Notes: generated by a model from the sequence alone, not told the origin. A stretch of 64,000 bases of DNA from Chitinophaga flava (GCF_003308995.1 NZ_QFFJ01000001.1:1984001-2048000), one strand, 5' to 3'. Counted from the first letter of the stretch, positions 15,550-25,521 are shown. Numbers and translations: made by a program.

Positions 15550-15978
15550 ATGACAACACCCAACAGCGCAGTCGGCAACACCTCTTCACAAGGCTGGGAA
15601 ACAGGCGTCAGACGTACCTTTTCCTTAACACCGGCGCAAGCCTGGACGATCCTCTTCAGCCAACCCGTCCTCGGCGCCTGGCTGGATAATAAAGCCCTGC
15701 TTACCTTTCAGCCGGGAGATACCTACACCACTACAGCCGGTATAACCATTACCGTTACCAGCGTCACTGAAGTGAAAGTGATCAGAATGAAATGGCAACA
15801 TAAAGGACAAACCAATACCTCTACCCTTCAGATAAGGGTGATCCCCGCAAAAGAAAAAACCACCATCAGCTTTCACCACGAATGGCTGGCCAACAGCCAG
15901 GAGCGGGAAGAAATGAAAATATACTGGAGTCATGTACTGGATGAAATAAAAAAGATAACAGACAGTCAAACACATTGA
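15550..15978 (+). CDS. SRPBCC (AHSA1/START-like) family protein
   Basis: 142 residues. The pattern TFSLTPAQAWTILFSQPVLGAWLDN...FQPGDTYTT near the N-terminus and FHHEWLANSQEREEMKIYWSHVLDEIKK at the C-terminus is typical of the activator-of-Hsp90/SRPBCC fold, which makes a hydrophobic ligand cavity. No specific ligand can be named. TACCTTTA at 15532-15539 is a likely -7 box, placing the transcription start a few bases before the ATG. Confidence 0.82.
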   Translation: MTTPNSAVGNTSSQGWETGVRRTFSLTPAQAWTILFSQPVLGAWLDNKALLTFQPGDTYTTTAGITITVTSVTEVKVIRMKWQHKGQTNTSTLQIRVIPAKEKTTISFHHEWLANSQEREEMKIYWSHVLDEIKKITDSQTH

Positions 15979-16604
15979 CCTGTTTCATGTATCGGCGCCA
16001 TTCAGCATAACCAATCATGATATCGTATATCCATTTCCGTTAAAATCCACAGAATTTCCGTGAGCTGCTGTCTGAAAAAGCAATAGGCAAACCATCGTTT
16101 CCGTAGCATCTTTTGATAGTCCGCCATACCAATTGGGATAATCGTAAACCGGTTAAATGGTAGTTTCTCTCCAGTTAAGCTCTCAGTTGGGTCCTTCCAT
16201 TACCAGGGCAGCAACCTGACTTTCGATGCCGGAGATCCGCTGCCAGGGGAGAGGCAGGACCTACCTGAAAACGACCTATTCCCCTTCGGAAAATGCCGCT
16301 GGTCTGCTCCGTACGGCGTTCCTGGCCAATGATGGCACCATCGGCAGTCTGGCTGATTGTTGCTGATTATCAGCGGAATCATTACAATCCTGACTTACAG
16401 ACAGCACCTGTTCCGACAATTTTTCATTGTTTCCTGATGGCGGGTCAAAAATCAGCGCAACCGGCCTTGTCTGGCGGCCTCCTTCATGAAATTATCTTCT
16501 AAGACTGCGCCCCGGCTACAGCATTTTGCCAGATTATAAGCGTAAATTCGCCCATAATACTTAAATTTAAGGTAATTATAATTACTACCTATCACTGTAC
16601 CCTG
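15979..16604. other. 626-bp intergenic stretch with possible decayed coding sequence
   Basis: No intact gene is visible. Around 16195-16375 two plus-strand frames give short protein-like runs (for example YQGSNLTFDAGDPLPG, then in another frame SENAAGLLRTAFLANDGTIG) interrupted by stops. This suggests an old frameshifted remnant, but no family can be recognised. The last 60 bp before 16605 are AT-rich and likely promoter. Confidence 0.3.
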
Positions 16605-16612
16605 TAACTTTG
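16605..16612 (+). promoter_or_regulatory. -7 promoter box of the NRPS-like gene
   Basis: TAACTTTG fits TAnnTTTG exactly. It overlaps a TTG codon at 16610 that is in frame with the NRPS-like protein, so translation cannot sensibly start there; starts at 16628 or 16652 remain. Confidence 0.5.
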
Positions 16613-16651
16613 TTAATACCAAGACTAATGATTACTACAGGAAGCAAAATT

Positions 16652-19600
16652 ATGAATGGTTATAGTATAGTAAAAGGGCCCCAGCTAAAGGAATTAATAC
16701 AACAGGAAACCCTGGCGGATATTTTCAGACATGCAGCTAAAGAGCATGCACATCATACCGCGCTGATATTCCAGCACCAATCCCTCACTTACGCCGAAAT
16801 GGACCACTGGAGCGACGCCGTAGCTGCCATGCTGCAAGCGCGGGGCATTGGACCTGGCAGTGTGGTAGGCGTATGGTGGCCGCGGGGACTGGAACTGCAT
16901 GCAGCGATCCTGGGTATCGTAAAAGCCGGGGCGGCCTACGTTCCGCTTGACCGCGAAATGCCGGCAGAAAGGGTGGAGGGTGTACTCACCGAAGTACAGG
17001 CCGCCGCCTGTTTTAGTGAGGAATCGCTGCACCTTGAGGCAGCTATTCTTGCTGTACCGCCGGTACCTGATATCACAGAGCAGTTCAACCTGACCGCCGG
17101 CCCTTCCCCTGAAAATATTGCCTACGTGCTGTATACCTCCGGTAGTACAGGGAAGCCCAAAGGCATCCCCATCACCCACCGGCAGATATGCCACCTGGTA
17201 AGGGCCGAACAGACCATTCTCAAAATCAACTCCCACGATAAAGTATACCAGGGCTTTTCCGTATCCTTTGATATGTGGTGCGAAGAAACCTGGGTCAGCT
17301 ATTTTGCAGGGGCTACCCTCTGGGTGGCGGATACCACTACCGCCAAAGCCATTGATGAACTGGCTGCCACCCTGCGGCAGGAAGAAATTACCGTCCTCCA
17401 TGCCGTACCCAGTCTGCTGGCCGTTATGGAAGATGATATACCCACCCTCCGCCTGATCAATGCCGGAGGAGAGGCCTGTACCCCGCAGGTATTGGCCCGG
17501 TGGGGCGTACCTCCCCGTCTCTTCTATAACAGTTACGGACCTACGGAGACAACAGTTAGCGCCACCTTCGCCGCACTCAAACCAGGAGATCCCATCACCA
17601 TCGGTCATCCGCTGCCCAACTACAACATGGCAGTAGTAGACGACCAGCTGAACATACTCCCCCTCGGAGAACGTGGTGAACTGGTGATCACCGGCCCCGG
17701 CGTAGGCTACGGCTATATCGACCGGCCCGAACTGACCCGCGAAAAGTTCGTGCCCAAACCCGTCTCCATGGACATGCTCCCCGGAGACATGGTATACCGT
17801 ACCGGCGATGCCGCCATCATCCTCCCCGACGGCAACATCGACTTCCAGGGCCGCCTCGACGACCAGATCAAATTACGCGGCTACCGCATAGAACTGGGTG
17901 AAATAGAAAACAGGCTCAACGCCATCGCCGGCGTAGTAGCCGCCGCCGTTGCCGTTAGAAAAGATAACAACGACCAGGACCAGCTGGTAGGATATGTAGT
18001 GATGGGCGATGACCAGTCCTTTGATGAAGGCCACTTCCGCGCTGAACTGGCTAAAGTACTGCCTCCCTACATGGTGCCCGGCACCATCCTCGAACTGGAT
18101 GACATGCCACGGCTGCCCAGCGGAAAAATAAACCGCAAGGCATTACCGCTGCCCCCTGCCTTCGCCCAGCCCGTTACGCATGAAACCATCGATGCCAACG
18201 CGCCGCTGCAGGACCGGGTACTGGCCATCCTTACCAAAGTATTTCCCGACAGGAACATCAACCTGCAACAGGATTTCTTTACTGACCTGGGCGGACACTC
18301 CCTGCTCGCCGCCGCTTTTGTTTCCCGCCTGCGCCGGGAAGCCAATGTACCACAGGCTTCACTGAAAGATATTTATATCCACCGCCCGCTGCAGTCACTC
18401 GTTGATACCTGGAGCACACAACCACAACCCGGCAAAAAGAAAGAACGCAGCTTCAACAAAGTGCCCTGGTGGCGTCACCTCGCCTGCTGGTCAGCACAAA
18501 CCGCATCGCTGCTGCTGATATTCGGACTCTTTGCCATGCAGATATATCTGCCCTACCTCGGTTACTACTATGTAGAACAGGAAACCAGCAGCCTGGGATA
18601 TGCCATCATCACCGCACTGAGCATGTTCTGCCTGCTACCGCCCATCTTCTCAGTTCTGATCATCAGTGTTAAATGGCTGGTCATCGGCAAAATGAAAGCA
18701 GGCGACTACCCGCTGTGGGGACAATATTATTTCCGCTGGTGGCTTGTGAAAACCATGCAACGGCTCATGCCTTCACAGTTCCTCAACGGCACACCACTTT
18801 ATCCGGCATACCTCCGCCTCCTGGGCGTGAAAATAGCCCCCGATGCACAACTCGGTGCTGTTACCATCGGCGCCGAAGACCTGGTTACCATCGGCAGCGA
18901 TGTGAGCATCAGCTCACAGGCAGTCATCAACAACGCCTTTGTAGAAGACGGATGGCTCAAATTACGCACCGTACACCTCGGCGACCATGCCTATATCGGC
19001 AGCAGCGCCGTTATTGCCGGTGATACCGTAATGGAACCCTGGAGCGAACTGCAGGACCTGAGTTACCTGCCGGCCAACAGCCGCATCGCCTCCGGCGAAG
19101 TATGGCATGGCAGCCCCGCACAACTCAAAGTAAAAAAGGAAATCAGCGAACTGCCGCAACCACTGCCGGTATCCGCTGCCACCCGCAGAAAATACAGCCT
19201 GATCTTCTCACTGTTCCTGCTGGTATTCCCCTTTACCATCCTGCTGCCCCTGCTGCCTACTATCATCACGCTCAACCAGCTGGATAACGCCGCGCCGGAT
19301 TATAACTTCAACTACATGATCATCACGCCATCACTGGCGCTGAGTTATATCATCCTGTTCACCGGACAGACCGTTCTGCTGAGCCGCCTGTTGCAGTGGG
19401 GTATCAAACCCGGCACCTATCCCATTTACAGCCTGTTCTATGTGCGTAAATGGTTTGCCGACCAGCTGATGTCGCTGACACTGATCGTAATACATCCCAT
19501 CTTTGCCACGGTATATATCTCCAGCCTGTTCCGTGCACTGGGAGCCCGTATCGGGAAAAATACAGAAGTGTCCACCGCCAGCAGCGTTACCCATCCCCTG

Positions 19601-20584
19601 CTTGAAATAGGCAATGGCGCCTTCATCGCAGATGCGGTAACACTCGGCGAGTCCGATGTCCGCGCACAACGACTGATACTCGAAAAAACAGTTATACACG
19701 ATACCAGCTTCGTAGGCAACAGTGCCCTCATACCACAGGGCTATGAACTGCCACCCAATATGCTCATCGGGGTACTCTCTATCCCTCCTACCAAAGAGCA
19801 GATGGCCAACAGCACCGCCCGCGACTGGTTTGGCTCCCCTGCGATCGCCCTCCCGCGCCGCCAGGAAAGCCGTTTCTTCCCACCGGAACTGACCACCAAT
19901 CCTTCTCCGCAAAGGAAAATGGCCAGAGGATTCATGGAATTTATACGTATCCTCATCCCTGAAACCATCGTGATATGCTGCAGTATCCTCTTCATTGCCT
20001 ATGCACATGATCTGGTAACTGATAAAGCCTGGTGGCAGGTACTGCTGGGATTCCCCTTCTATTACCTGTTTTTCCTCGGACTGCCCGCATTCTTCTTCAC
20101 AGTTGTCATGAAATGGGTACTCACCGGCCAGTACCGTTCAATACAGAGCCCGATGTGGACATCCAAAGTATGGCGCAGCGAAGGCACCACTTCCACCTAC
20201 GAAGCGTTGTCAGTACCTTTCCTGCTCGACTTCCTGCGAGGCACACCCTGGCTGCCTGTATTACTGCGGATGCTGGGTGTTAAAGCCGGTTACCGCGTAT
20301 GGCTCAACACCACCGATATCACCGAATTTGATATGGTGGAAATAGGTCACGACTCTGCACTCAATGAAGACAGCGGCCCGCAAACCCACCTGTTTGAAGA
20401 CAGAGTGATGAAAATAGGCGCCATCAAAATCGGCGAGCGCTGCAGCATAGGCGCCCGCACCATTATCCTCTACGATAGCGAAATCGGCGATGATGTCAAC
20501 ATAACACCACTGTCGCTCGTTATGAAAGGAGAAAAACTGCAACCCGGTACCGACTGGACCGGTAGCCCTATCAAACCGGAATAA
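16652..20584 (+). CDS. Single-module NRPS-like protein with membrane/hexapeptide-repeat terminal domain (Pls-type architecture)
   Basis: About 1310 residues from the ATG at 16652, which has AGGAAG a short distance upstream. Residues 30-500 are an adenylation domain (YTSGSTGKPKGIPITH; SFDMWCEETW, in which the Asp normally binds the substrate amino group; NSYGPTETT; YRTGD; GRLDDQIKLRGYRIELGEIE; PSGKINRKALP). Residues 515-590 are a carrier domain with DLGGHSLLAA. The remaining 700 residues alternate hydrophobic membrane segments with three left-handed beta-helix hexapeptide blocks (LGAVTIGAEDLVTIGSDVSI and later copies). This matches the NRPS C-terminal domain found in poly-lysine-synthetase-like enzymes. 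It has no condensation or thioesterase domain, so it may make an isopeptide polymer or a small amide at the membrane. The amino acid used cannot be told by eye. Confidence 0.85.
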   Translation: MNGYSIVKGPQLKELIQQETLADIFRHAAKEHAHHTALIFQHQSLTYAEMDHWSDAVAAMLQARGIGPGSVVGVWWPRGLELHAAILGIVKAGAAYVPLDREMPAERVEGVLTEVQAAACFSEESLHLEAAILAVPPVPDITEQFNLTAGPSPENIAYVLYTSGSTGKPKGIPITHRQICHLVRAEQTILKINSHDKVYQGFSVSFDMWCEETWVSYFAGATLWVADTTTAKAIDELAATLRQEEITVLHAVPSLLAVMEDDIPTLRLINAGGEACTPQVLARWGVPPRLFYNSYGPTETTVSATFAALKPGDPITIGHPLPNYNMAVVDDQLNILPLGERGELVITGPGVGYGYIDRPELTREKFVPKPVSMDMLPGDMVYRTGDAAIILPDGNIDFQGRLDDQIKLRGYRIELGEIENRLNAIAGVVAAAVAVRKDNNDQDQLVGYVVMGDDQSFDEGHFRAELAKVLPPYMVPGTILELDDMPRLPSGKINRKALPLPPAFAQPVTHETIDANAPLQDRVLAILTKVFPDRNINLQQDFFTDLGGHSLLAAAFVSRLRREANVPQASLKDIYIHRPLQSLVDTWSTQPQPGKKKERSFNKVPWWRHLACWSAQTASLLLIFGLFAMQIYLPYLGYYYVEQETSSLGYAIITALSMFCLLPPIFSVLIISVKWLVIGKMKAGDYPLWGQYYFRWWLVKTMQRLMPSQFLNGTPLYPAYLRLLGVKIAPDAQLGAVTIGAEDLVTIGSDVSISSQAVINNAFVEDGWLKLRTVHLGDHAYIGSSAVIAGDTVMEPWSELQDLSYLPANSRIASGEVWHGSPAQLKVKKEISELPQPLPVSAATRRKYSLIFSLFLLVFPFTILLPLLPTIITLNQLDNAAPDYNFNYMIITPSLALSYIILFTGQTVLLSRLLQWGIKPGTYPIYSLFYVRKWFADQLMSLTLIVIHPIFATVYISSLFRALGARIGKNTEVSTASSVTHPLLEIGNGAFIADAVTLGESDVRAQRLILEKTVIHDTSFVGNSALIPQGYELPPNMLIGVLSIPPTKEQMANSTARDWFGSPAIALPRRQESRFFPPELTTNPSPQRKMARGFMEFIRILIPETIVICCSILFIAYAHDLVTDKAWWQVLLGFPFYYLFFLGLPAFFFTVVMKWVLTGQYRSIQSPMWTSKVWRSEGTTSTYEALSVPFLLDFLRGTPWLPVLLRMLGVKAGYRVWLNTTDITEFDMVEIGHDSALNEDSGPQTHLFEDRVMKIGAIKIGERCSIGARTIILYDSEIGDDVNITPLSLVMKGEKLQPGTDWTGSPIKPE

Positions 20585-20587
20585 CAC

Positions 20588-21109
20588 ATGGTAACGATCA
20601 CGCCTATACGTGTCAGCGATCATTATGAACTGCTGGCTGCCATGATGAAAGAACTGCATCTTTCTGAACTGGACTTCTTTCATAAAACAGCCGCCTGGGA
20701 AAACATCCGGGCCGACTATATGCAACATGTGATCTCCACACAGGAAGAATACGACGGTACCTGCCTGCTGGCCACGCAAGACAACGAACCGGCAGGGTTT
20801 ATCTTCGCCTATGTGGAAGAACCCGACGAAAGCCGCATTGAAGACTATACCGGTAATACACTCTATGTGTCCGACGGATATGTAGCCCCCGCTTTCCGAA
20901 GAATGGGCATCTACCGTCAGCTCAACGATGCACTGGAAGCCATCTACATCCGTAAAGGTATCCGCAGGATTGTACGTTATACGCTTAGCAACAACCACCG
21001 GATGCAGCAGTTCCTGGCCTCTCAGCAATATGAACCGGTCAGAGTGGTTTACGAAAAATGGCTAACGCCAGATGGCAAGGATACTATACGATTATTTCCA
21101 GAGCAATAA
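20588..21109 (+). CDS. GNAT-family N-acetyltransferase, paired with the NRPS-like gene
   Basis: 173 residues. The acetyl-CoA site is recognisable in VSDGYVAPAFRRMGIYRQLNDALEAI. The ATG is 3 bp after the NRPS-like stop, so the two genes are almost certainly cotranscribed. A GNAT here could acetylate an amino group of the NRPS product or give the producer self-protection; both ideas are inferred. It could also be an unrelated amine acetyltransferase. Confidence 0.82.
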   Translation: MVTITPIRVSDHYELLAAMMKELHLSELDFFHKTAAWENIRADYMQHVISTQEEYDGTCLLATQDNEPAGFIFAYVEEPDESRIEDYTGNTLYVSDGYVAPAFRRMGIYRQLNDALEAIYIRKGIRRIVRYTLSNNHRMQQFLASQQYEPVRVVYEKWLTPDGKDTIRLFPEQ

Positions 21110-21128
21110 GATTATTCCTATTTCACAT

Positions 21129-21171
21129 AAAAAAGAGTGGGAGAAGCATGATGCTTCTCCCACTCTTTTTT
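21129..21171. terminator. Strong bidirectional terminator
   Basis: A long near-perfect hairpin: A6-GAGTGGGAGAAGCA pairs with TGCTTCTCCCACTC-T7 around a 3-nt loop. It separates the GNAT gene (plus) from the DUF2264 gene (minus) and can serve both. Confidence 0.9.
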
Positions 21172-21191
21172 TATCAAAATTATTCACCAAC

Positions 21192-22445
21192 TCATTCCAG
21201 TGAATGATCTTTATTGATAGTTTTACCTGTCCATGCCTTCTGTGCCGTCCACTCAGCTGCCGGTGAAGACCAGTAAGGATGATGCGCCCGCAGGCCCAGG
21301 TCCAGAAAACCGGTAGTACATAAATAGAGGCTGCCCGTAGAGGTATATACATCCGCTATCTCAGGCTGATGGCCACAAAAACCAATCTGCAGCCAGCCAT
21401 TTTTATCGAAGGTACCTGGTGTATCAAAAATTCGTTTATTCACTGCCGTTAGTGCACAACGTACCTGTGCAGGTGTTAGTTCTGGCGGCAGCTTTCCCTG
21501 CAGCACGAGCTGTGTAAGTGCCTGAAAAGCCGCATTCCGGTACGGCATCGAGCGGCCCACCACCGGGAATGTACCTTCCGGAGATATCTGCCGCTCCAGT
21601 ATCACTCCATAACGTTGCATCCGCTTCAGCGCCAGCTCATACTGTTCTTTACTGCCCTCCTGATGATCAACCAGCACTTTCAGCACATCTACCAACATAG
21701 GCTGTATCACGAAGGAATTGTAATAGTCATAATGGAAATGAGCACCGTCACCATACATACTGTCGCCCTTATACCATTCCATTATTTTCTCAATGGCAAA
21801 GTCCACCGGCTTGCGGTCCCAGCCACCATTGAACTGCAGCAGCGCCACTTCAATCATGGCTGCAAACAGCACCCAGTTATTGGTACTGAATGTTTTGATG
21901 CTCCGCAGACTTTTAAAGGCTTCTATCACCTGTTGTTTGGTGGTATCGGAGAGTGGCTCCCACAGCCACTCCGGAGCCCTCAACAGTCCATGCGCCATAA
22001 AAGCTCCGTCTACCAGCGGTTGCGGATCAAACTTGTTGGTGAAGTTCATAAAATCCGGTGATGCCGGATCTACCGCCATCGCGATGGCTTTCTGTGTTTT
22101 CTCCAGCATCAGGATACGGCGGCTGCCTTCCATCGTATTGTCAGGTCCCAGCTCCAGCCAGGGGGCCAGCCCCGCCAGTGTTCTGCCGAATGCCTCCAGG
22201 TAGGTGACCTTGTCAACCGGTTTGCCATAATGCGGAGCCACGGCCGTAGGCATGGTAGCCTTGAGTTGTCCTTTAGCAAGACTGCTTATTACGGGATCGC
22301 ATATACGAAGTAACAGATTCAGGTTATACTCTCGGTCGTTGACTGGCACAGGGCCGGCTATATCCGCCAGTATATTTTTATCCGTTTTCAGGGAACCGGC
22401 GATGCCGGCCATGGGTACTGCTTTCAGAAAAAATCGTCTGTCCAA
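21192..22445 (-). CDS. DUF2264 family protein, last gene of the pectin operon
   Basis: 417 residues. The N-terminus (MDRRFFLKAVPMAGIAGS) looks like a signal peptide for export. The rest follows the DUF2264 pattern (VDKVTYLEAFGRTLAGLAPWLEL, DGAFMAHGLLRAPEWLWEPL, NNWVLFAAMIEVALLQFNG, YGDGAHFHYDYYNSFVIQPML). The (alpha/alpha)n helical layout resembles the neighbouring unsaturated-uronyl hydrolases, so it may also act on pectin oligosaccharides; this is inferred from family look and operon. It begins 9 bp after the GH88 gene. Confidence 0.85.
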   Translation of the reverse strand: MDRRFFLKAVPMAGIAGSLKTDKNILADIAGPVPVNDREYNLNLLLRICDPVISSLAKGQLKATMPTAVAPHYGKPVDKVTYLEAFGRTLAGLAPWLELGPDNTMEGSRRILMLEKTQKAIAMAVDPASPDFMNFTNKFDPQPLVDGAFMAHGLLRAPEWLWEPLSDTTKQQVIEAFKSLRSIKTFSTNNWVLFAAMIEVALLQFNGGWDRKPVDFAIEKIMEWYKGDSMYGDGAHFHYDYYNSFVIQPMLVDVLKVLVDHQEGSKEQYELALKRMQRYGVILERQISPEGTFPVVGRSMPYRNAAFQALTQLVLQGKLPPELTPAQVRCALTAVNKRIFDTPGTFDKNGWLQIGFCGHQPEIADVYTSTGSLYLCTTGFLDLGLRAHHPYWSSPAAEWTAQKAWTGKTINKDHSLE

Positions 22446-22453
22446 GGTATTAG

Positions 22454-23647
22454 TTATTTAGCCCATTGCTTGTACCGCAGGAGCGCTTCCACAAAATAAT
22501 AATCCGCATAGGTCAAAGGAACGTCTACTTCAGATTTATGAGGCAGAGAGCCGACACTATGCATCAGGATAAACTGATTATTTTCTCCTTCTTTAGCCAG
22601 ATAAGCAGGACTGCAGAGGCTTGTCAGCATTTTCTCTGCAGCATTCCAGTAGCGTTTGCCTTCCGTTTTATTGGTATAGCGACTCAGCTCCAGGAGTGCA
22701 GAAGCAGCTACCGCACCGGCAGAAACATCCCGCAAGGCATTGGGGATATCCGGTGCGTTGTAGTCCCAGTAAGGAATCAGATCTGCCGGCATATGCGGGT
22801 TGTTGAGAATGTATTCTGCAATATGACGGGCCTGGTTGAGATAAGATTTGTCTTTGGTATCACGATACATCACGACGTAACCATACAGTCCCCATGCCTG
22901 TCCGCGTGACCAGGCAGAGCTGTCGGCAAAGCCCTGGTGTGTCCTTTTCTGGAAAACGTCTCCGGTAGCAGGATCATAGTCGATCACATGATAAGAGCTG
23001 TAATCCGGACGGAAATGGTGTTCCATGGTAGTGTTGGCGTGGGTACGTGCAATCATGGCATAACGGGGATCGCGGGTTTCACGGCTGGCCCAGTTCAGGA
23101 GTTCCAGGTTCATCATGTTGTCGATGATCACCGGAAACTTCCAGGTGCCATGGTCCCATGACTTGATACAGCCTACTGTAGAATTAAAGCGGGTAGCCAA
23201 GGAATTGGCACTGGTGATCAGGATACGTTTATAAGCGGTATCACCGGTGATACGCAGGGCATTGCCAAAGGGACAATACATCATAAACCCGAGGTCGTGG
23301 GTGCGGGTGTTGTACTGTTCTTTTTTGCAGAGCTGCATACGTTTGATGGCTTCTGCTTTAAAGGCAGGATCTTTCGTGTATTCATACAGGTACCAGGTGG
23401 TGCCGGGATAAAAACCGGATGTCCACCAGGTGGAGTTGGAGGTCATCAGACTGCCGTCTTTATTAGTGGTGCGGGGCATTACACTATCCGGCACATGGGT
23501 CATCATCCCCTTATATTGTCTGGCGGCAAACTGTAATGTTTCATCCGCTTTACGAAGCAATTCCTGGTTGGCTTTACCAGACTGTGCATACGATTGCACG
23601 AACATCGCCGGCAGCATCAGCAGGGTAAAGAACAGATTCTTTTTCAT
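22454..23647 (-). CDS. GH88-family unsaturated glucuronyl/galacturonyl hydrolase
   Basis: 397 residues with a Sec signal (MKKNLFFTLLMLPAMFVQSYAQ). The (alpha/alpha)6 barrel signature of GH88 is present, with WWTSGFYPGTTWYLYEYT near residue 75, NMMNLELLNWASRETRDPRY near 185 and GFADSSAWSRGQAWGLYGYVVMYRDT near 235. The enzymes remove the 4,5-unsaturated uronic acid left at the non-reducing end by polysaccharide lyases, using hydration of the double bond. In this operon the released sugar would go to KduI and KduD. The protein is likely periplasmic. Confidence 0.92.
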   Translation of the reverse strand: MKKNLFFTLLMLPAMFVQSYAQSGKANQELLRKADETLQFAARQYKGMMTHVPDSVMPRTTNKDGSLMTSNSTWWTSGFYPGTTWYLYEYTKDPAFKAEAIKRMQLCKKEQYNTRTHDLGFMMYCPFGNALRITGDTAYKRILITSANSLATRFNSTVGCIKSWDHGTWKFPVIIDNMMNLELLNWASRETRDPRYAMIARTHANTTMEHHFRPDYSSYHVIDYDPATGDVFQKRTHQGFADSSAWSRGQAWGLYGYVVMYRDTKDKSYLNQARHIAEYILNNPHMPADLIPYWDYNAPDIPNALRDVSAGAVAASALLELSRYTNKTEGKRYWNAAEKMLTSLCSPAYLAKEGENNQFILMHSVGSLPHKSEVDVPLTYADYYFVEALLRYKQWAK

Positions 23648-23669
23648 AAAAAGTTAGTTATAGGTTGAA

Positions 23670-24722
23670 TCATTTTTTTTTCGTGACGGCTTTGATGCTG
23701 CCGGCACTGGATTCCCTTGCTATCAGTTGAATAGGTATAATCTCCTGTGAATAACGGGGAGTTCCTGTTTGTTTGCTGGTAATAAGTTCCATCAGGGCGG
23801 CCACTACTCTTTCTCCCATCATGGCGGGATATTGATCAATGCTGGTAACAGGTGGTGTTACGATTTCAGTCCGCGGGTCATTGGAATAGCCTACGATCTT
23901 CAGATCTTCCGGCACCCTGATATTTTGTTTCCGGCAATATTCCATAATCGTGATGGCCGTGGTATCGTTGGATGCGAAAATCCCATCAGGATAAGGCTTC
24001 TGCGCGAAAATTTTCTCACAGGTCTGCCAGGCATTATCACGGGTAAGCTCCTGATAGAAAACCCTTGTTTTTTTGAAAGGCAGTTTATGTTGCTGCAATG
24101 CATTTTTATACCCCGTTACTCTTTCGAGGTACAGGTTACAGCTCAGCGGTCCGGAGATATGCACGATATCCCGGCATCCTCTTTCAATCAGGTGACTGGT
24201 GGCTGTAAATCCGCCCAGGTAGTCATCTCCCTTGATCACCTTTACATTATAATCTTTGGGTACCCGGTCAAAAAATACCAGTGGTATGTTATTGTCTTTG
24301 AAGATATCGAAGTGGGAGAAGTCGGTGGTATACAGGGTAGTGCTTACCACCAGGCCATCTACACGGGCAGAATACAGCGTATTGACCAGGGTTACTTCCT
24401 GATCATAGGAATCGTTGGACTGGCAGATGATCAGGTTGTAACCATGTTCCTGTAATTTATTCTGGATAATGGTACTGATAGTGGCTGGAAAAAACATGGA
24501 GATACGCGGGACGATCAATCCGATGGTCTTGCTTTTATTGTTGCGCAAGCCGGCAGCCAGCGCATTGGGACGGTATCCCAGCTTACGGGCCATTTTTTTA
24601 ACCCTGTCTTTCGTACGTGCGCTGATGTTAGGATTGTCGTTCAGTGCGCGTGATACAGTAGATACCGATAATTTCAGTTCTTCTGCAATATCAACGATTG
24701 TTTTTTCTGTGCGTTTGCTCAT
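23670..24722 (-). CDS. LacI-family transcriptional regulator of the pectin/uronate genes
   Basis: 350 residues. The N-terminal helix-turn-helix (TIVDIAEELKLSVSTVSRALNDNPNISARTKDRV) and hinge (LGYRPNALAAGLR) are classic LacI. The C-terminal half is a periplasmic-binding-like sensor (TIGLIVPRISMFFPATI, DGIFASNDTTAITIMEYCR). It is the fourth gene of the operon, so it probably controls its own synthesis. A perfect TGCAAACGTTTGCA palindrome ahead of the operon and a near copy before exuT are its likely operators. KDG or a related keto-sugar is the likely inducer by analogy with other uronate regulators. Confidence 0.92.
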   Translation of the reverse strand: MSKRTEKTIVDIAEELKLSVSTVSRALNDNPNISARTKDRVKKMARKLGYRPNALAAGLRNNKSKTIGLIVPRISMFFPATISTIIQNKLQEHGYNLIICQSNDSYDQEVTLVNTLYSARVDGLVVSTTLYTTDFSHFDIFKDNNIPLVFFDRVPKDYNVKVIKGDDYLGGFTATSHLIERGCRDIVHISGPLSCNLYLERVTGYKNALQQHKLPFKKTRVFYQELTRDNAWQTCEKIFAQKPYPDGIFASNDTTAITIMEYCRKQNIRVPEDLKIVGYSNDPRTEIVTPPVTSIDQYPAMMGERVVAALMELITSKQTGTPRYSQEIIPIQLIARESSAGSIKAVTKKK

Positions 24723-24751
24723 GTATTAGCCATTAACTGTAAAAGTTCTCA

Positions 24752-25513
24752 TTATCTGCCCATCCAGCCGCCATCTACGGTGAGTATGGTGCCGTGTACA
24801 TAATCTGAAGCCCTTGAAGCCAGGAATATAACGGGGCCTGCAAAATCTTCAGGCTCACCCCAGCGTCCTGCCGGTATTCTGTCAAGAATGGAGCTGCTGC
24901 GTTTTTCATCTGCCCTCAGGGCGGTAGTATTATCCGTGGCAATATAACCGGGTGCAATAGCATTCACGTTCACTCCCCTGCTGGCCCATTCGTTGGCGAA
25001 TGCTTTTACCAGCGAGCCTACAGCGCCTTTGCTGGCGGCATATCCCGGTACGTTGATCCCACCCTGGAAGGTGAGCAACGAGGCCGTAAAGATAATCTTT
25101 CCGGCGCCTCTTTCAATCATGCCCTTTCCTATTTCACGGGTAAGGATAAACTGAGCATTCAGGTTGGTGTTGATTACCTCGTCCCAGTACTCGTCAGGGT
25201 GTTCTGCTGCGGGTTTGCGCAGGATAGTACCTGCATTGTTTACCAGGATGTCTATCTGCTTTACTTCCTGCTGCACCTTGCCAATAAAGGCATACAGCGA
25301 TGTACGGTCAGAAAGATCGCACTGGTAGGCTTTAAAACTACGACCCAGCGCGGTCACTTCTTTTTCCACCTCGCTCCCGCTCAGTTCCAGCGAGGCTGAT
25401 ACCCCAATGATATCTGCGCCGGCAGATGCCAGTGCTACAGCCATCGCCTTACCTATGCCACGCTTGCAGCCGGTTACCAGCGCTGTTTTTCCTTTCAGTT
25501 GAAACAGGTCCAT
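24752..25513 (-). CDS. kduD: 2-dehydro-3-deoxy-D-gluconate 5-dehydrogenase (KduD)
   Basis: 253 residues with an intact SDR set: TGCKRGIGKA near residue 15, NNAG near 91, catalytic YAASK near 156 and PGYIATDNT near 187. KduD reduces 2,5-diketo-3-deoxygluconate to 2-keto-3-deoxygluconate with NADH in the unsaturated-uronate branch. Its place between the GH105 gene and the regulator, in one operon with kduI, makes KduD the best call over FabG-type reductases. It starts 8 bp after the GH105 stop. Confidence 0.92.
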   Translation of the reverse strand: MDLFQLKGKTALVTGCKRGIGKAMAVALASAGADIIGVSASLELSGSEVEKEVTALGRSFKAYQCDLSDRTSLYAFIGKVQQEVKQIDILVNNAGTILRKPAAEHPDEYWDEVINTNLNAQFILTREIGKGMIERGAGKIIFTASLLTFQGGINVPGYAASKGAVGSLVKAFANEWASRGVNVNAIAPGYIATDNTTALRADEKRSSSILDRIPAGRWGEPEDFAGPVIFLASRASDYVHGTILTVDGGWMGR

Positions 25514-25521
25514 ATGATCAG

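Noticed and set aside
24752..25513. FabG-type ketoacyl reductase
   Set aside because: Operon context with kduI, GH88 and GH105 fits KduD better than fatty-acid synthesis.
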